23,107 nucleotides of DNA, taken from positions 1 through 23,107 of the forward strand of contig JAKAMO010000036.1 in the NCBI GenBank assembly GCA_021812825.1, in the 5' to 3' direction. The notes beneath the pieces are model-generated. The model did not search any database and was not told the DNA's origin. It saw only the letters and a list, made by a program, of their open reading frames with translations. Both the position numbers and the translations under genes were made by a program. Shown in pieces: positions 1 to 10,191 of this stretch (positions are counted from its first letter, which is position 1; the number at the start of each line of letters is the position of its first letter). This DNA comes from a bacterium. GTDB taxonomy: Bacteria > Elusimicrobiota > Elusimicrobia > Elusimicrobiales > UBA9959.

Positions 1-2012
1 ACAAGGGGAATAGATATTCATTCGGTAAATTCATCACCAAACCGGCCAACCCGAAAATAATAATTGCAGCGATCGACGACCTCACGCTGGAGGACTACGG
101 CTGGCCCGTGCCCCGCAACTACTATGGCGACCTGGTCAGGAAGCTGAACCAGTACGGCGCGAAAGCCATAGTCTTCGACGTCATACTCTCCAAGAGCAAA
201 AGGGAGATGCGAGCGGAGAACCAGAAGTTCGTCGACGCGGTGGCGAGGGCCGGGAACGTCGTCAACCTCGTTTCACAGATATCTGGCACGGATGAGATAA
301 TCTACCCTATCGACGGGCTGGCAAAGGCCAGCGCCATAGTGGCGGAGCCGCATGTGGACGCCGCCATCGACCAGGACGGTCAGGTGCGCAAATATCTTCC
401 GTTCTGGGGCAAGTTGTATACCTCGACGTTCCTCTTCGGGTACGCACCGTACGACATCATAACTTACGGCAATACTAAACTAAAGGACCTTCCTATTGCC
501 AGGAAGTTCCCGGATCTCCCGATTCCCTCTATCGGCGTAGCAGGATATTCCCTTTATACCGGAAAGCATCTGTCGCAGCTTTCCGTGGAATTCGAGGAGG
601 CGAAGGTCCTGAACTACAGGAACTTCGTAGAGAGGAAAAAGCATCCCGGCTGGGATAAGGACCCCAGGAACGTCACGGAGTCGACCTTCAGGCATATCTC
701 CATGTCTGATATCCTGAGCGGGAAACTCAGCAATGAGGAGAAAGAGGACCTCAAAGGCTGCATTGCCCTTGTCGGTTCCACTGCCGTAGGTGCTTTTGAT
801 CATTCTCCCAGCCCTTTCTGGGGACAGTTGCCGGGCGTGGAGGTACACGCTACTTTCATCGATAACGCCATCAACGGGGATTTCCTGACGCCGCTCTCCA
901 ACTTCTGGGTCACTTTGCTGGCCCTGCTGCTGCCGTGGTTGCCCGTCTTTCTCCGAAAGTACTCGCTGTCAACGCTCGTATCTGTCTGTCTTGGCGCTCT
1001 GTTCGCGCTCGTGACGCTCTATATGGTGCTGCGCATCGACTGCGTACTGATGCCGTTCGCCACCGTATCGCTGGCGCTTTTCCTGCCTTTCGCCTACATA
1101 ACCGTCGATAAGGGTCTCGCCGAGGGCCGGGAGAAGAAATGGATAAAGGGAACGTTCGGACAATATCTGTCCCCTAAAGTGGTCGAGCTTGTCACGAAAG
1201 ACCCGTCCAAGCTCGCCCTCGGAGGAGATAAGCGCGACATGACCGCCTTCTTCCTGGACATAGCCGGCTTCACCACGATGTCGGAGAAGCTGGCGCCTGA
1301 GGAGCTCACGGCGATGCTTACCAACTACCTCTCGGGTCTGACGGAGATTATCCTCAAGCACGACGGGACGGTGGACAAGTATATAGGCGACTGCATCATG
1401 GCCTTCTGGAACGCGCCGCTGGACCAGGCCGAGCACCGCAAGCTCGCCATCCTGGCGGCGGTGGACTGCCAGGCCGAGATGACGCGCCTGAACGAAGCTC
1501 TTACGCAGTACGATATAAAACCGTCCTGCCGCGTCGGCGTCAACTCCGGGCCTATGGTCGTGGGCAACATGGGCTCGAAGACGCGCCTTTCCTACACTAT
1601 CATGGGCGACTCCGTGAACCTGGCCTCCCGCCTGGAAGGCGCTAATAAGTTCTTCCACTCCAAGATCATGACCAGCGAGTACACCTTCGAGGACATCAAG
1701 GAACAGTTCGACTACCGGTTCCTCGGCAGCATACGCGTGGTCGGCAAGGCCATCCCCGTGAAGGTCTACGAGCCTTTCGCGCGCAAGGGGGCTGCTCCGG
1801 CGGACGTGCAGAGCATGCTGAAGAATTACGCCGCCGGCATCGAGAAGTTCTACAAGGGAGATTATTCCGGCTCCCTGCCGGACTTCAAGGCAGCGCTGGC
1901 GGCGCGACCGGGCGACGGGCCGTCCCAGTACTACATAGAGACTGCGGAGGCGTACGCCAAGGCGCCGCCGAAGGACTGGGACCAGTCCTTCAACCTTACT
2001 TCGAAGGGGTGA
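1..2012 (+). CDS. CHASE2-membrane-class III adenylate/guanylate cyclase (5' end cut by window)
   Basis: This is a membrane-bound class III nucleotidyl cyclase with an extracytoplasmic CHASE2 sensor. The frame is open from base 3. The stretch before the first possible GTG (108) already encodes CHASE2 core sequence (IAAIDDLTLEDYGWPVPRNY, then GAKAIVFDVI), so the true start lies outside the window. The CHASE2 part runs to about base 890. Three hydrophobic segments follow between about 900 and 1110, then the catalytic domain from about 1225. Catalytic signatures are FLDIAGFTTMSE and DKYIGDCIMAFW, holding the two metal-binding aspartates, and MGDSVNLASRLE, holding the Asn and Arg expected to stabilise the transition state. 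A short TPR-like tail (YKGDYSGSLPDFKAAL) ends the protein. All catalytic residues appear present. The family makes cAMP or, less often, cGMP, and I cannot tell which. The stop lies 1 nt before the next gene. Confidence 0.93.
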   Translation, partial: KGNRYSFGKFITKPANPKIIIAAIDDLTLEDYGWPVPRNYYGDLVRKLNQYGAKAIVFDVILSKSKREMRAENQKFVDAVARAGNVVNLVSQISGTDEIIYPIDGLAKASAIVAEPHVDAAIDQDGQVRKYLPFWGKLYTSTFLFGYAPYDIITYGNTKLKDLPIARKFPDLPIPSIGVAGYSLYTGKHLSQLSVEFEEAKVLNYRNFVERKKHPGWDKDPRNVTESTFRHISMSDILSGKLSNEEKEDLKGCIALVGSTAVGAFDHSPSPFWGQLPGVEVHATFIDNAINGDFLTPLSNFWVTLLALLLPWLPVFLRKYSLSTLVSVCLGALFALVTLYMVLRIDCVLMPFATVSLALFLPFAYITVDKGLAEGREKKWIKGTFGQYLSPKVVELVTKDPSKLALGGDKRDMTAFFLDIAGFTTMSEKLAPEELTAMLTNYLSGLTEIILKHDGTVDKYIGDCIMAFWNAPLDQAEHRKLAILAAVDCQAEMTRLNEALTQYDIKPSCRVGVNSGPMVVGNMGSKTRLSYTIMGDSVNLASRLEGANKFFHSKIMTSEYTFEDIKEQFDYRFLGSIRVVGKAIPVKVYEPFARKGAAPADVQSMLKNYAAGIEKFYKGDYSGSLPDFKAALAARPGDGPSQYYIETAEAYAKAPPKDWDQSFNLTSKG

Positions 2013-2013
2013 T

Positions 2014-2724
2014 ATGACGATATTCTGGAGAATGCTCCTCGCGCACCTGCTGGCGGACTTCACGCTGCAGTTCGACATAGTCAACAGGCTGAAGCGCAAG
2101 AACATGCTGGGAATGTGGATACACTGCCTCACGCACGTCGTGGTCTCCCTCGCGCTGACCTGGAACCACCTGTCCGAGACCTGGTTCAGCGCCTGGGGGA
2201 CTCCGGTGAACGGCTGGGGCGCGGTGGCGCTGATGTTCGTGGTGCATTACGGCATCGACGAGTTGCGCATCTACAGCATGAAGCGCGGCTACCGCGATAA
2301 CACGGTGAGCTTTCTGGTCGACCAGACCGCCCATATCTACCTGTTGTTCATGATCTGCCCGGTCTCCATGGGCGCTTCCGCCTCCCTGACCGGGGAGAAA
2401 TGGGCCGCCATAGCCTCCCTGCTGGTGCTGATCACGCACTTCACCACGGTGCTGATCTACTTCCTCGAAAAGGACATCTTCGGGAAGTCGTTCCCGGACT
2501 TCGACGAGAAGTACTTCCTGATCTTCGAAAGGCTCGTAGTCTGGGCCTTCTTCTTCGCTTCCGGCTACTGGTGGGTTCCGTTCGCGGCCCTCTGGATAGT
2601 GCAGCTGCTCTACATCAAGCGCAAGCGCATAATGGACCTGAGCGGCCTCAACGTCTGGGTAAGCGTGGTGATATCGGTGGGCATGGGCCTCTGCACCCGC
2701 TACGTATATTACGGAAGCCTGTAG
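2014..2724 (+). CDS. DUF3307 family polytopic membrane protein
   Basis: A 236-residue integral membrane protein. The N-terminus (LLAHLLADFTLQFD, then basic residues, then MWIHCLTHVVVSLAL) matches the DUF3307 pattern. I see about six to seven hydrophobic segments: near residues 5-17, 32-50, 70-90, 105-125, 130-150, 165-195 and 210-230. Histidines and acidic residues sit in or next to the first segments (AHLLADF, HCLTH, HYGIDE). That recalls a metal or proton site, but no function is established for the family. The ATG lies 1 nt after the cyclase stop, and AAGGGG at the end of the cyclase gene serves as ribosome binding site, so translation is probably coupled. A signalling role with the cyclase is only inference. 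Confidence 0.82.
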   Translation: MTIFWRMLLAHLLADFTLQFDIVNRLKRKNMLGMWIHCLTHVVVSLALTWNHLSETWFSAWGTPVNGWGAVALMFVVHYGIDELRIYSMKRGYRDNTVSFLVDQTAHIYLLFMICPVSMGASASLTGEKWAAIASLLVLITHFTTVLIYFLEKDIFGKSFPDFDEKYFLIFERLVVWAFFFASGYWWVPFAALWIVQLLYIKRKRIMDLSGLNVWVSVVISVGMGLCTRYVYYGSL

Positions 2725-2744
2725 CCTGCGTTCAAAGGACATCG

Positions 2745-3338
2745 ATGCTGGAAACCATAGCTAGACAGAAGATAGACGAGGCGGTCTTCACTTTCATCGA
2801 CGTGGAGACCACCGGGCTCTCGCCGGCCTCGGCCAGGGTCTGCGAAGTGGCGGCCATAAGCTTCCGCGGCCAGGAGCGCGTGGGCACGATGGCCGAGCTG
2901 GTGAACCCCGGCATGCCTATCCCGGCAGAGGTCTCCCGCATCCACGGCATCACCGACAGCATGGTCAAGGACAGCCCGCCTTTCTCCGTGATCGCCGGCC
3001 GCCTGGTGGACATGATAGAGAATTCCGTAATAGTCGCCCATAACGCCGATTTCGACCTCTCCTTCCTGCGGGAAGAGTTCCGCCGCGCCGGGCTGAAGTT
3101 CCCGAGACGCCACGTGGTGGACACCCTTTATATAGCGAGGAAGAACTGGAAGTTCCAGAGCAACAGGCTCGGCAACATAGCGGCCGAGCTCAACATCTCC
3201 AACGAGAACTGGCACCGCGCCCTTTCCGACGTGGAGATGACGCGCAAGATCTTCGAGCATTTCATCGCCGCCTTCAAGACGGCCGGCGTGGTCACCGTGA
3301 AGGACCTCGCCGAAAAGTGCGGAGGGAAAACATCATGA
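2745..3338 (+). CDS. DnaQ-type DEDDh 3'-5' exonuclease
   Basis: A 197-residue stand-alone exonuclease domain related to the Pol III epsilon subunit. All three motifs are intact: Exo I FIDVETTGL (Asp19, Glu21), Exo II IVAHNADFD (Asp104) and Exo III HRALSDVE (His157, Asp162). These give the DEDDh set that binds two metals and hydrolyses DNA or RNA from the 3' end. The start chosen is ATG 2745, with AAAGGA five bases upstream. A longer open frame extends to about 2400, but it overlaps the membrane protein gene and has no family similarity. There is no clamp-binding tail or polymerase fusion. It may act in proofreading, repair or nanoRNA turnover, and the sequence does not say which. Its TGA overlaps the hutH ATG. 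Confidence 0.9.
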   Translation: MLETIARQKIDEAVFTFIDVETTGLSPASARVCEVAAISFRGQERVGTMAELVNPGMPIPAEVSRIHGITDSMVKDSPPFSVIAGRLVDMIENSVIVAHNADFDLSFLREEFRRAGLKFPRRHVVDTLYIARKNWKFQSNRLGNIAAELNISNENWHRALSDVEMTRKIFEHFIAAFKTAGVVTVKDLAEKCGGKTS

Positions 3339-4858
3339 GAGCTGACAGGCGGCCGTTCAGGCTGGGTGGAGCGCCGGATATAGTCGATTTCGCGGAGGTG
3401 GCCTACGGCTACCGGAAGGTGGAGCTCGCGCCCGCGGTGCTCAAACTGGTGGAGAAGCGGCGCGCCGCCCTGGAGGGCCTGCTGGCCGAGGACAGGGTGA
3501 TGTACGGCATCAATACCGGCTTCGGCGAGCTGGCCAGCCAGCGCGTCTCACGGGAGAGCCTGCGCAGTCTCCAGGTGAACCTGATACGCAGCCACGCCTG
3601 CGGCGTGGGCGAGTCGCTGGACGACGCCGAGGCCAGGGGACTGATGTTCGCGAGGGCCAACGAGTTGGCGAAAGGCAATTCAGGCGTTCGCCCTGTGGTC
3701 CTTAAGGCGCTGGCCGGCCTGATCAACAAGGGCGTTGTCCCTTTCATCCCGTCGAAGGGATCTGTAGGCGCCAGCGGAGACCTGGCCCCGTCAGCGCATA
3801 TGGCGCTGACGCTGATAGGCGAGGGCATGGCCAGGCTGCAGGCCGAAACGGGCTGGCGGCCCGCCGCTGAAGTGCTGAAAGCCGCGGGGCTCAAGCCGGT
3901 GGAGCTAGCCGAGAAAGAGGGACTTGCGCTCATAAACGGCACCCAGGCCATGAAGGCCGTAGGAGGCCTGGCGCTTTTCGAGGCCATGAACCTCCTGCAT
4001 TCCTCGGTCCTCGCCGGCGCGATGACCGTGGACGCACTGAAGGGAACTCCGGCCGCTTTCGACCGGCGCATCCACGAGCTGAAGCCGCATCGCGGCCAGG
4101 CCGAGGTCGCGGCCCTGCTGGAGAAGTACCTCAGGGGCAGCGGTATACGCGCCTCCCACGCCTCCAACGACAAGCGCGTCCAGGACCCGTATTCGCTGCG
4201 CTGCATGCCGCAGGTCATGGGCGCCGCCCTCGATTCGATAAGCTACGCCATTTCGGTGTTCGAGACCGAGCTGGCCAGCGTTACCGACAATCCCCTGCTG
4301 GTTGAGGGGGGCCGGCGCGGCGCGATAGACGTGATATCCGGCGGCAATTTCCACGGCCAGGCCGTGGCTTTCGCCGCCGACTTCGCTGCCATAGCGGTCA
4401 CGGCCCTGGGCAACATCTCGGAGAGGCGCATAGCGCAGCTCGTCAGCGATTTCAAGGTGCTGCCGCCGTTCCTGGCGCGCAACCCGGGCCTGGAGAGCGG
4501 CTTCATGATAGCCCACGTCACCGCCGCCGCCCTCTGCAACGAGAACAAGGTGCTGAGCCACCCGGCCAGCTCCGACTCCATAACCACTTCCGCCAACAAG
4601 GAGGACTTCGTCAGCATGGGCATGACCGCGGCGCTGAAGCTCAACACCGTGGTCAACAACGCGGCGTGTATAACGGCCATAGAGCTGCTGGCCGCGGCCG
4701 AGGGCATAGAGTTCCACCGCCCGCTCAGGTCCAGCGCGCGCATCGAGGCTGTGCTGGCCAAACTGCGCGAGATCTCCCCGTCGTTCAAGGGTGACGAGGT
4801 CTTCTCCGACCGCATCGAGACCGTCTCCCAGGCCATACTCGGCGGACATTTCATCTGA
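3335..4858 (+). CDS. hutH: Histidine ammonia-lyase
   Basis: HutH eliminates ammonia from L-histidine to give urocanate, the first step of histidine degradation. It is a cytoplasmic tetramer in known cases. The protein has 507 residues, the usual length. The motif [14 protein letters not shown] holds Ala146-Ser147-Gly148, which cyclise into the electrophilic MIO cofactor. [11 protein letters not shown] near the N-terminus is the conserved active-site loop, and TDNPLL and ISGGNFHGQ are further family blocks. The start at ATG 3335 is supported by GGAGGG seven bases upstream and by the ATGA overlap with the exonuclease stop. A GTG at 3317 would add six residues but would lie before that ribosome binding site. 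Ile codons are mostly ATA here (16 of 26). No hut-specific operator is visible, because the gene sits inside a longer operon. Confidence 0.97.
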   Translation: MRADRRPFRLGGAPDIVDFAEVAYGYRKVELAPAVLKLVEKRRAALEGLLAEDRVMYGINTGFGELASQRVSRESLRSLQVNLIRSHACGVGESLDDAEARGLMFARANELAKGNSGVRPVVLKALAGLINKGVVPFIPSKGSVGASGDLAPSAHMALTLIGEGMARLQAETGWRPAAEVLKAAGLKPVELAEKEGLALINGTQAMKAVGGLALFEAMNLLHSSVLAGAMTVDALKGTPAAFDRRIHELKPHRGQAEVAALLEKYLRGSGIRASHASNDKRVQDPYSLRCMPQVMGAALDSISYAISVFETELASVTDNPLLVEGGRRGAIDVISGGNFHGQAVAFAADFAAIAVTALGNISERRIAQLVSDFKVLPPFLARNPGLESGFMIAHVTAAALCNENKVLSHPASSDSITTSANKEDFVSMGMTAALKLNTVVNNAACITAIELLAAAEGIEFHRPLRSSARIEAVLAKLREISPSFKGDEVFSDRIETVSQAILGGHFI

Positions 4859-4874
4859 AGCAGGAGTTCCCCCT

Positions 4875-6524
<1,650 letters not shown>

Positions 6525-6535
6525 GGAGAACGACA

Positions 6536-7033
6536 ATGGCTTCAGAATTCAGCTTCGACGTGGTTTCCAAGGTGGACTATAACCTGGTGGACGAGGCGAT
6601 AGCCACCGCGATGAAGGAGATAGTCAACCGCTACGACTTCAAGGGCGTGACCAGCGAGATCAACTTCGACAAGAAGGCGAACTCGATAGCGCTGCAGTCG
6701 GCCGACGAGTACAAGCTCAAGGCCCTCTACGACGTGCTGCTTACCAAGCTCAGCAAGCGCGGCCTGCCGCTTAAGAACTTCGCGCAGCAAAAGGTGGAGA
6801 GCGCCCTCGGCGGCACCGCCAAGATGGCCGTGAAGGTACAGAACGGCATACCGCAGGACAAGGCCAAGGAGATGGTGAAGGCCGTCAAGGAGCATAAGTT
6901 CAAGGCCAACGTCTCGATACAGGGCGACGCGCTGCGCGTGACCTCCAAGTCCAAGGACGAGCTGCAGGCCGTGATGGGCGTGCTGCGCGCCGGGGACTTC
7001 GGCGTCACCGTGCAGTTCGACAACTTCCGCTGA
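6536..7033 (+). CDS. yajQ: YajQ-family nucleotide-binding protein (UPF0234)
   Basis: A 165-residue protein of the YajQ/UPF0234 family. It shows the near-invariant N-terminal pattern ASEFSFDVVSKVDYNLVDEA, then NRYDFKG and SEINFDKKANSI, and ends with GDFGVTVQFDNFR. The family fold is two RNP-like alpha/beta units. Some members bind cyclic di-GMP and act as transcription co-factors, and others bind tRNA or GTP in vitro, so the role here is open. The gene sits between hutU (11 nt gap, with AAGGAG as ribosome binding site) and hutI. Its TGA shares one base with the hutI ATG (TGATG), so it must be co-transcribed with the hut genes. That placement is unusual and could be a chance insertion into the operon or a regulatory link. 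Confidence 0.93.
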   Translation: MASEFSFDVVSKVDYNLVDEAIATAMKEIVNRYDFKGVTSEINFDKKANSIALQSADEYKLKALYDVLLTKLSKRGLPLKNFAQQKVESALGGTAKMAVKVQNGIPQDKAKEMVKAVKEHKFKANVSIQGDALRVTSKSKDELQAVMGVLRAGDFGVTVQFDNFR

Positions 7034-8289
7034 TGGCCACGCTCTTCACCGGCATAAAGCAGCTGCTGACCTTCGCCGGCGACTCCTCTCCCCGCGCGGG
7101 GGAGGCCATGCGCGAGACCGGCCTCGTGAAGAACGCTGCCGTGCTGGTGGAGAACGGCGTGATAGAAGCCGCGGGACCGCGGGCCGCGGTGTCGCGCCAC
7201 CGCCTGGCGAAGAAGGCGAAGGTGGTGGAGGCGGGCGGCGTCTGCCTGCCGGGCTTCGTGGACAGCCATACGCACATGGTCTTCGCCGAGCCGCGCCTGA
7301 AGGATTTCTCGATGCGCACCGCCGGCGCCTCCTACCAGGAGATCAAGGCCGCCGGCGGGGGGATAGTTTCCAGCATAGGCGCCGTCCGCAAGCAGGCGCC
7401 GAAGGCCATGTCCGCCCAGCTGGCCGGCCGGGCCGCGCGGTTCCTGGAATGCGGCACCACCACCGCCGAAGTTAAGAGCGGATACGGCCTTTCGCTCGAC
7501 TCCGAGCTCAAGATGCTGCGCGCCGTGCGCGACGCTAAAAAACTCACGCCGCTGGAGCTAGTCCCGACGCTGCTGGCGGCCCACAGCGTGCCGCCGGAGT
7601 TCAACGGCGACGCTCAGCGATACCTGGATTTCGTGACGACGGAGATATTGCCGAAGGTGGCGCAGGAGGAACTGGCCGTCTTCGCGGATATCTTCTGCGA
7701 GAAGGGGTATTTCACCCCGGAGCAGACCGAGGCCTACCTTAAGGAGGCCGCGCGCCTGGGCCTGCGGCCCAAGGTGCATTCCGAGCAGCTCTCCAATTAC
7801 GGCGGCACCCGCGCCGGGGCCGCGGCCGGCGCCGTCAGCGCCGACCACGCCGACCATGTCTTCGCGCAGGACATAGCGGCGATGCGTGACGCCGGTACTA
7901 TCGCCACGCTGTTGCCGGCCTCCAACTACTACCTGGGCCTGGCCAAGTACCCGCCGGCCAGGGAGATAATAGCCGAGGGCGTGCCGGTGGCGCTGGCCAC
8001 GGACTTCAACCCCGGGACCTGCCCCTGCTGGAACATGCAGTTCGTGCTTTCCGCGGCCTGTACGCGCTGCGCGATGACGCCGGAAGAGGCGCTCTGCGCG
8101 GCTACCGTGAACGGGGCCTGGGCGCTGGGGTTGGGCGACCGCTGCGGCGCCGTGGTCCCGGGCATGCAGGCCGACCTGGCTTTCTTCGACGCCGATGACT
8201 ACCGGGAGCTCTGCTACTATTTCGGCGGCAGCCAGTGCCGCATGACGGTCAAGAGAGGCCGCGTAGTCTACGAGAAGGACCAGAAATGA
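7033..8289 (+). CDS. hutI: Imidazolonepropionase
   Basis: HutI hydrolyses 4-imidazolone-5-propionate to N-formimino-L-glutamate, the third step of histidine degradation. It is a cytoplasmic metal-dependent amidohydrolase. The protein has 418 residues, typical for the family. Visible family blocks are LPGFVDSHTHMVFAEPR (metal ligands His79 and His81), TTTAEVKSGYGL, KVHSEQLSNYGGT, ADHADHV and ATDFNPGTCPCWNM, the last containing the catalytic metal-binding aspartate. These blocks fit HutI rather than a general COG0402 deaminase. Translation is coupled on both sides: the ATG shares a base with the yajQ stop, and the stop overlaps the next ATG (ATGA). No gene for formiminoglutamate breakdown follows, so the pathway must finish with an enzyme encoded elsewhere. 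Confidence 0.97.
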   Translation: MATLFTGIKQLLTFAGDSSPRAGEAMRETGLVKNAAVLVENGVIEAAGPRAAVSRHRLAKKAKVVEAGGVCLPGFVDSHTHMVFAEPRLKDFSMRTAGASYQEIKAAGGGIVSSIGAVRKQAPKAMSAQLAGRAARFLECGTTTAEVKSGYGLSLDSELKMLRAVRDAKKLTPLELVPTLLAAHSVPPEFNGDAQRYLDFVTTEILPKVAQEELAVFADIFCEKGYFTPEQTEAYLKEAARLGLRPKVHSEQLSNYGGTRAGAAAGAVSADHADHVFAQDIAAMRDAGTIATLLPASNYYLGLAKYPPAREIIAEGVPVALATDFNPGTCPCWNMQFVLSAACTRCAMTPEEALCAATVNGAWALGLGDRCGAVVPGMQADLAFFDADDYRELCYYFGGSQCRMTVKRGRVVYEKDQK

Positions 8290-9131
8290 AGATCATCCTG
8301 TTCGACATCGACGGAACCCTGGTGAAGGCCGGAGGCGCCGGGCGGCGGGCGCTGGACCATGCCGTGGAAGAGATGACCGGGTATAAGAACGCCTGCGCGG
8401 AAGTGCAGCTGCAGGGCGCTACCGACAAGAACAACTTCGAGAACGCCTTCAAGGCTGGCGCGGGAAGAAAACCCAAAGCCCGCGAGCTGGCCGAACTGAC
8501 GCGCAGATACGTGGCCCGGCTGCCTCTCGAGGTAAAAGCCTCCGTCAAGGCAAAAAAGTATTTCAAGGTCGAAGGTGTGGAGAAGTTCCTCTCCCGCCTG
8601 GCTGCCAGCAAGGACGTCCTGATCGGCCTGGGTACCGGCAATCTCAAGGACGGGGCCTTCATAAAGCTGGAACCCTCGGGCCTGCTGAAGCATTTCGCGT
8701 TCGGCGGTTACGGCTGCGATTCCCACCACAGGAGCGAGGTGCTGAAGAAGGCGGTGCAGCGCGCGGCGAAGCTGGCGGGAACTCCGGTGCGGGAAAGCCG
8801 GGTCTACATCATAGGGGACACGCACCGCGACGTGGAGGCCGCCAAGGAGGCGGGTTACCACAGCGCCGTGGTGCTGGACGGCTTCGGGGACAAGGCGCTT
8901 ATCATGCGCTCCAACCCGGAGCTGGTCGAGAAGGATTTCTCGGACATGAAGCCCTGGCTGATCTGGCTGGGCCTGGAGCAGGACCCCCGCGGAGTGAGGA
9001 GGGGTACCTATATCTGCCCGGATTCCCCGATAGAGCACGCGCATTACGGCCGCACCGGCATGGACCTGCGCGACATCGAGCTGGGCATGAAGAAGCTGCG
9101 CGAGGCCAAGAGAAGGGCCATAGGCAAATGA
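8286..9131 (+). CDS. HAD-superfamily hydrolase (phosphatase) with an extra C-terminal tail
   Basis: A 281-residue HAD hydrolase, probably a small-molecule phosphatase. Motif I is ILFDIDGTLV (nucleophile Asp7, acid Asp9), motif II is the GLGTGN segment, and motif IV is YIIGDTHRDVEAA. The helical cap after motif I (about residues 20-100) resembles the phosphoglycolate phosphatase/beta-phosphoglucomutase group. The last 50 or so residues, from KPWLIWLGLEQDPRG onward, go beyond the usual HAD fold and are rich in charged residues. They may be a lid or a partner-binding element. ATG 8286 is chosen: it overlaps the hutI stop in an ATGA and directly precedes the motif I strand. Longer in-frame starts run into hutI. 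Its stop overlaps the next gene's ATG. The substrate is unknown, and the isomerase neighbour suggests a sugar phosphate. Confidence 0.88.
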   Translation: MKIILFDIDGTLVKAGGAGRRALDHAVEEMTGYKNACAEVQLQGATDKNNFENAFKAGAGRKPKARELAELTRRYVARLPLEVKASVKAKKYFKVEGVEKFLSRLAASKDVLIGLGTGNLKDGAFIKLEPSGLLKHFAFGGYGCDSHHRSEVLKKAVQRAAKLAGTPVRESRVYIIGDTHRDVEAAKEAGYHSAVVLDGFGDKALIMRSNPELVEKDFSDMKPWLIWLGLEQDPRGVRRGTYICPDSPIEHAHYGRTGMDLRDIELGMKKLREAKRRAIGK

Positions 9132-10126
9132 ACATCGAAGATACTCTTACCTTCGGGGATATCCGGGAGATACCGGAGCTGCTGGAGGCCTTTTCCGCGC
9201 GGGCGGGAGAGGTGAAGCGCGGCGCGCTGCGCTCAGCGGACAAGACGGTCTACCTGGTGGGCCGCGGCTCCTCGGGTACCGCCACGCTGTTCGCCAAGTA
9301 TATCTGGGAGACCTACGCCGGCACCATAGTGAACTTCATCCACCCGCATTCCATCTTCGAGGCGAAGAAGCCGCTGAACTTCAAAGACCAGGCGATCTGG
9401 GCCTTCTCGCAGTCAGGCCGCAGCCAGGATATCGTGGCCTGCCTCGAACGCCTGATGAAGTGGGGGGCTAAGGGCGTCGCCGTCACCAACGAGGCCGACC
9501 TTAAACGCAACCCGCTGGCACGGCTGGCCGGGCGTCATATACTGCTCTCGCATTCCAAGGAAGTTCCCGTGGCGGCCACCAAGAGCTTCGAGCTGCAGCT
9601 CTGGGCCGTGCTGTGGACCGCGCAGGCCTGGGCCCGCTGTTTCAAGCCCGATGATTTCAAAAGTACCATAGCGGCGGCGCGCAAGGCCGCCGCCGAGAAT
9701 TACGGCGGAGGGGAGCTGGTGGCCAGGGTAAAGAAGGCCCATATGCTGGGTTTCGTCGGGCGCGGTCCTTTCAACGCGGTAGCCGAGGACTCCGCCCTGA
9801 AGTTCCGAGAGATGGCGAAGGCGCACGCGCTGGGCTATTCCGCGGCGGAGTTCCTGCACGGCCCTGTAGGGGCCTACACCCCCAGGGACTTCGTCTTCCT
9901 GTTCTCCCCGGCGGACAAGCTGCCGGAGGACATCCTGAAGGTGAAAAAGGCGCTCGAAGAGCGCGGTACGCCTTATCACGTGGTCAAACCGGGAGCGCTG
10001 AAATACCCTTTCAGCTGCATCCCCGTCGACATCCGCATGAAGAAGCTCGCCCTGCGGCTGGCGCTGGCCAAGGGCCTGAACCCGGACAACCCCAAAGGCC
10101 TCAACAAGGTCACGCAGACTTTTTAA
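9128..10126 (+). CDS. SIS-domain sugar-phosphate isomerase/deaminase (GlmS-C/NagB-II/AgaS-like)
   Basis: A 332-residue protein with two tandem SIS domains, like the isomerase half of GlmS or the AgaS/NagB-II deaminases. Motifs are VYLVGRGSSGTA, AFSQSGRSQDIV (phosphate-binding serines), EVPVAATKSFELQL and YSAAEFLHGPVGAY, in the order seen in GlmS. It has no N-terminal glutaminase domain, so it is not a full GlmS. The likely reaction is ketose-aldose isomerisation or deamination of an amino-sugar phosphate. The ATG overlaps the HAD gene stop by four bases, so the two are translated together and may act on the same sugar phosphate. This is the last gene of the plus-strand run, followed by a strong hairpin. 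The exact substrate cannot be read from the sequence. Confidence 0.87.
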   Translation: MNIEDTLTFGDIREIPELLEAFSARAGEVKRGALRSADKTVYLVGRGSSGTATLFAKYIWETYAGTIVNFIHPHSIFEAKKPLNFKDQAIWAFSQSGRSQDIVACLERLMKWGAKGVAVTNEADLKRNPLARLAGRHILLSHSKEVPVAATKSFELQLWAVLWTAQAWARCFKPDDFKSTIAAARKAAAENYGGGELVARVKKAHMLGFVGRGPFNAVAEDSALKFREMAKAHALGYSAAEFLHGPVGAYTPRDFVFLFSPADKLPEDILKVKKALEERGTPYHVVKPGALKYPFSCIPVDIRMKKLALRLALAKGLNPDNPKGLNKVTQTF

Positions 10127-10148
10127 AGGGAGCGCGTTCCCGAACGGA

Positions 10149-10173
10149 AAAGGCCGGCTTTAAGCCGGCCTTT
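10149..10173. terminator. Bidirectional intrinsic terminator between convergent operons
   Basis: A GC-rich inverted repeat. AAAGGCCGGC (10149-10158) pairs with GCCGGCCTTT (10164-10173) around a five-base loop, with the flanking As and Ts extending the stem. On either strand the stem ends in a short T run. It lies 22 nt after the isomerase stop and 18 nt after the permease stop on the opposite strand, exactly where a shared terminator is expected. Confidence 0.88.
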
Positions 10174-10191
10174 CCATATTCCCGGGCTATA

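Noticed and set aside
2400..2744. N-terminal extension of the exonuclease into the DUF3307 gene
   Set aside because: The extension is Arg/Leu-rich shadow sequence; the exonuclease fold begins just after ATG 2745, which has AAAGGA upstream.
4791..4874. An upstream in-frame start for hutU inside hutH
   Set aside because: The added 28 residues are unlike urocanases, and ATG 4875 has a good AGGAG ribosome binding site.
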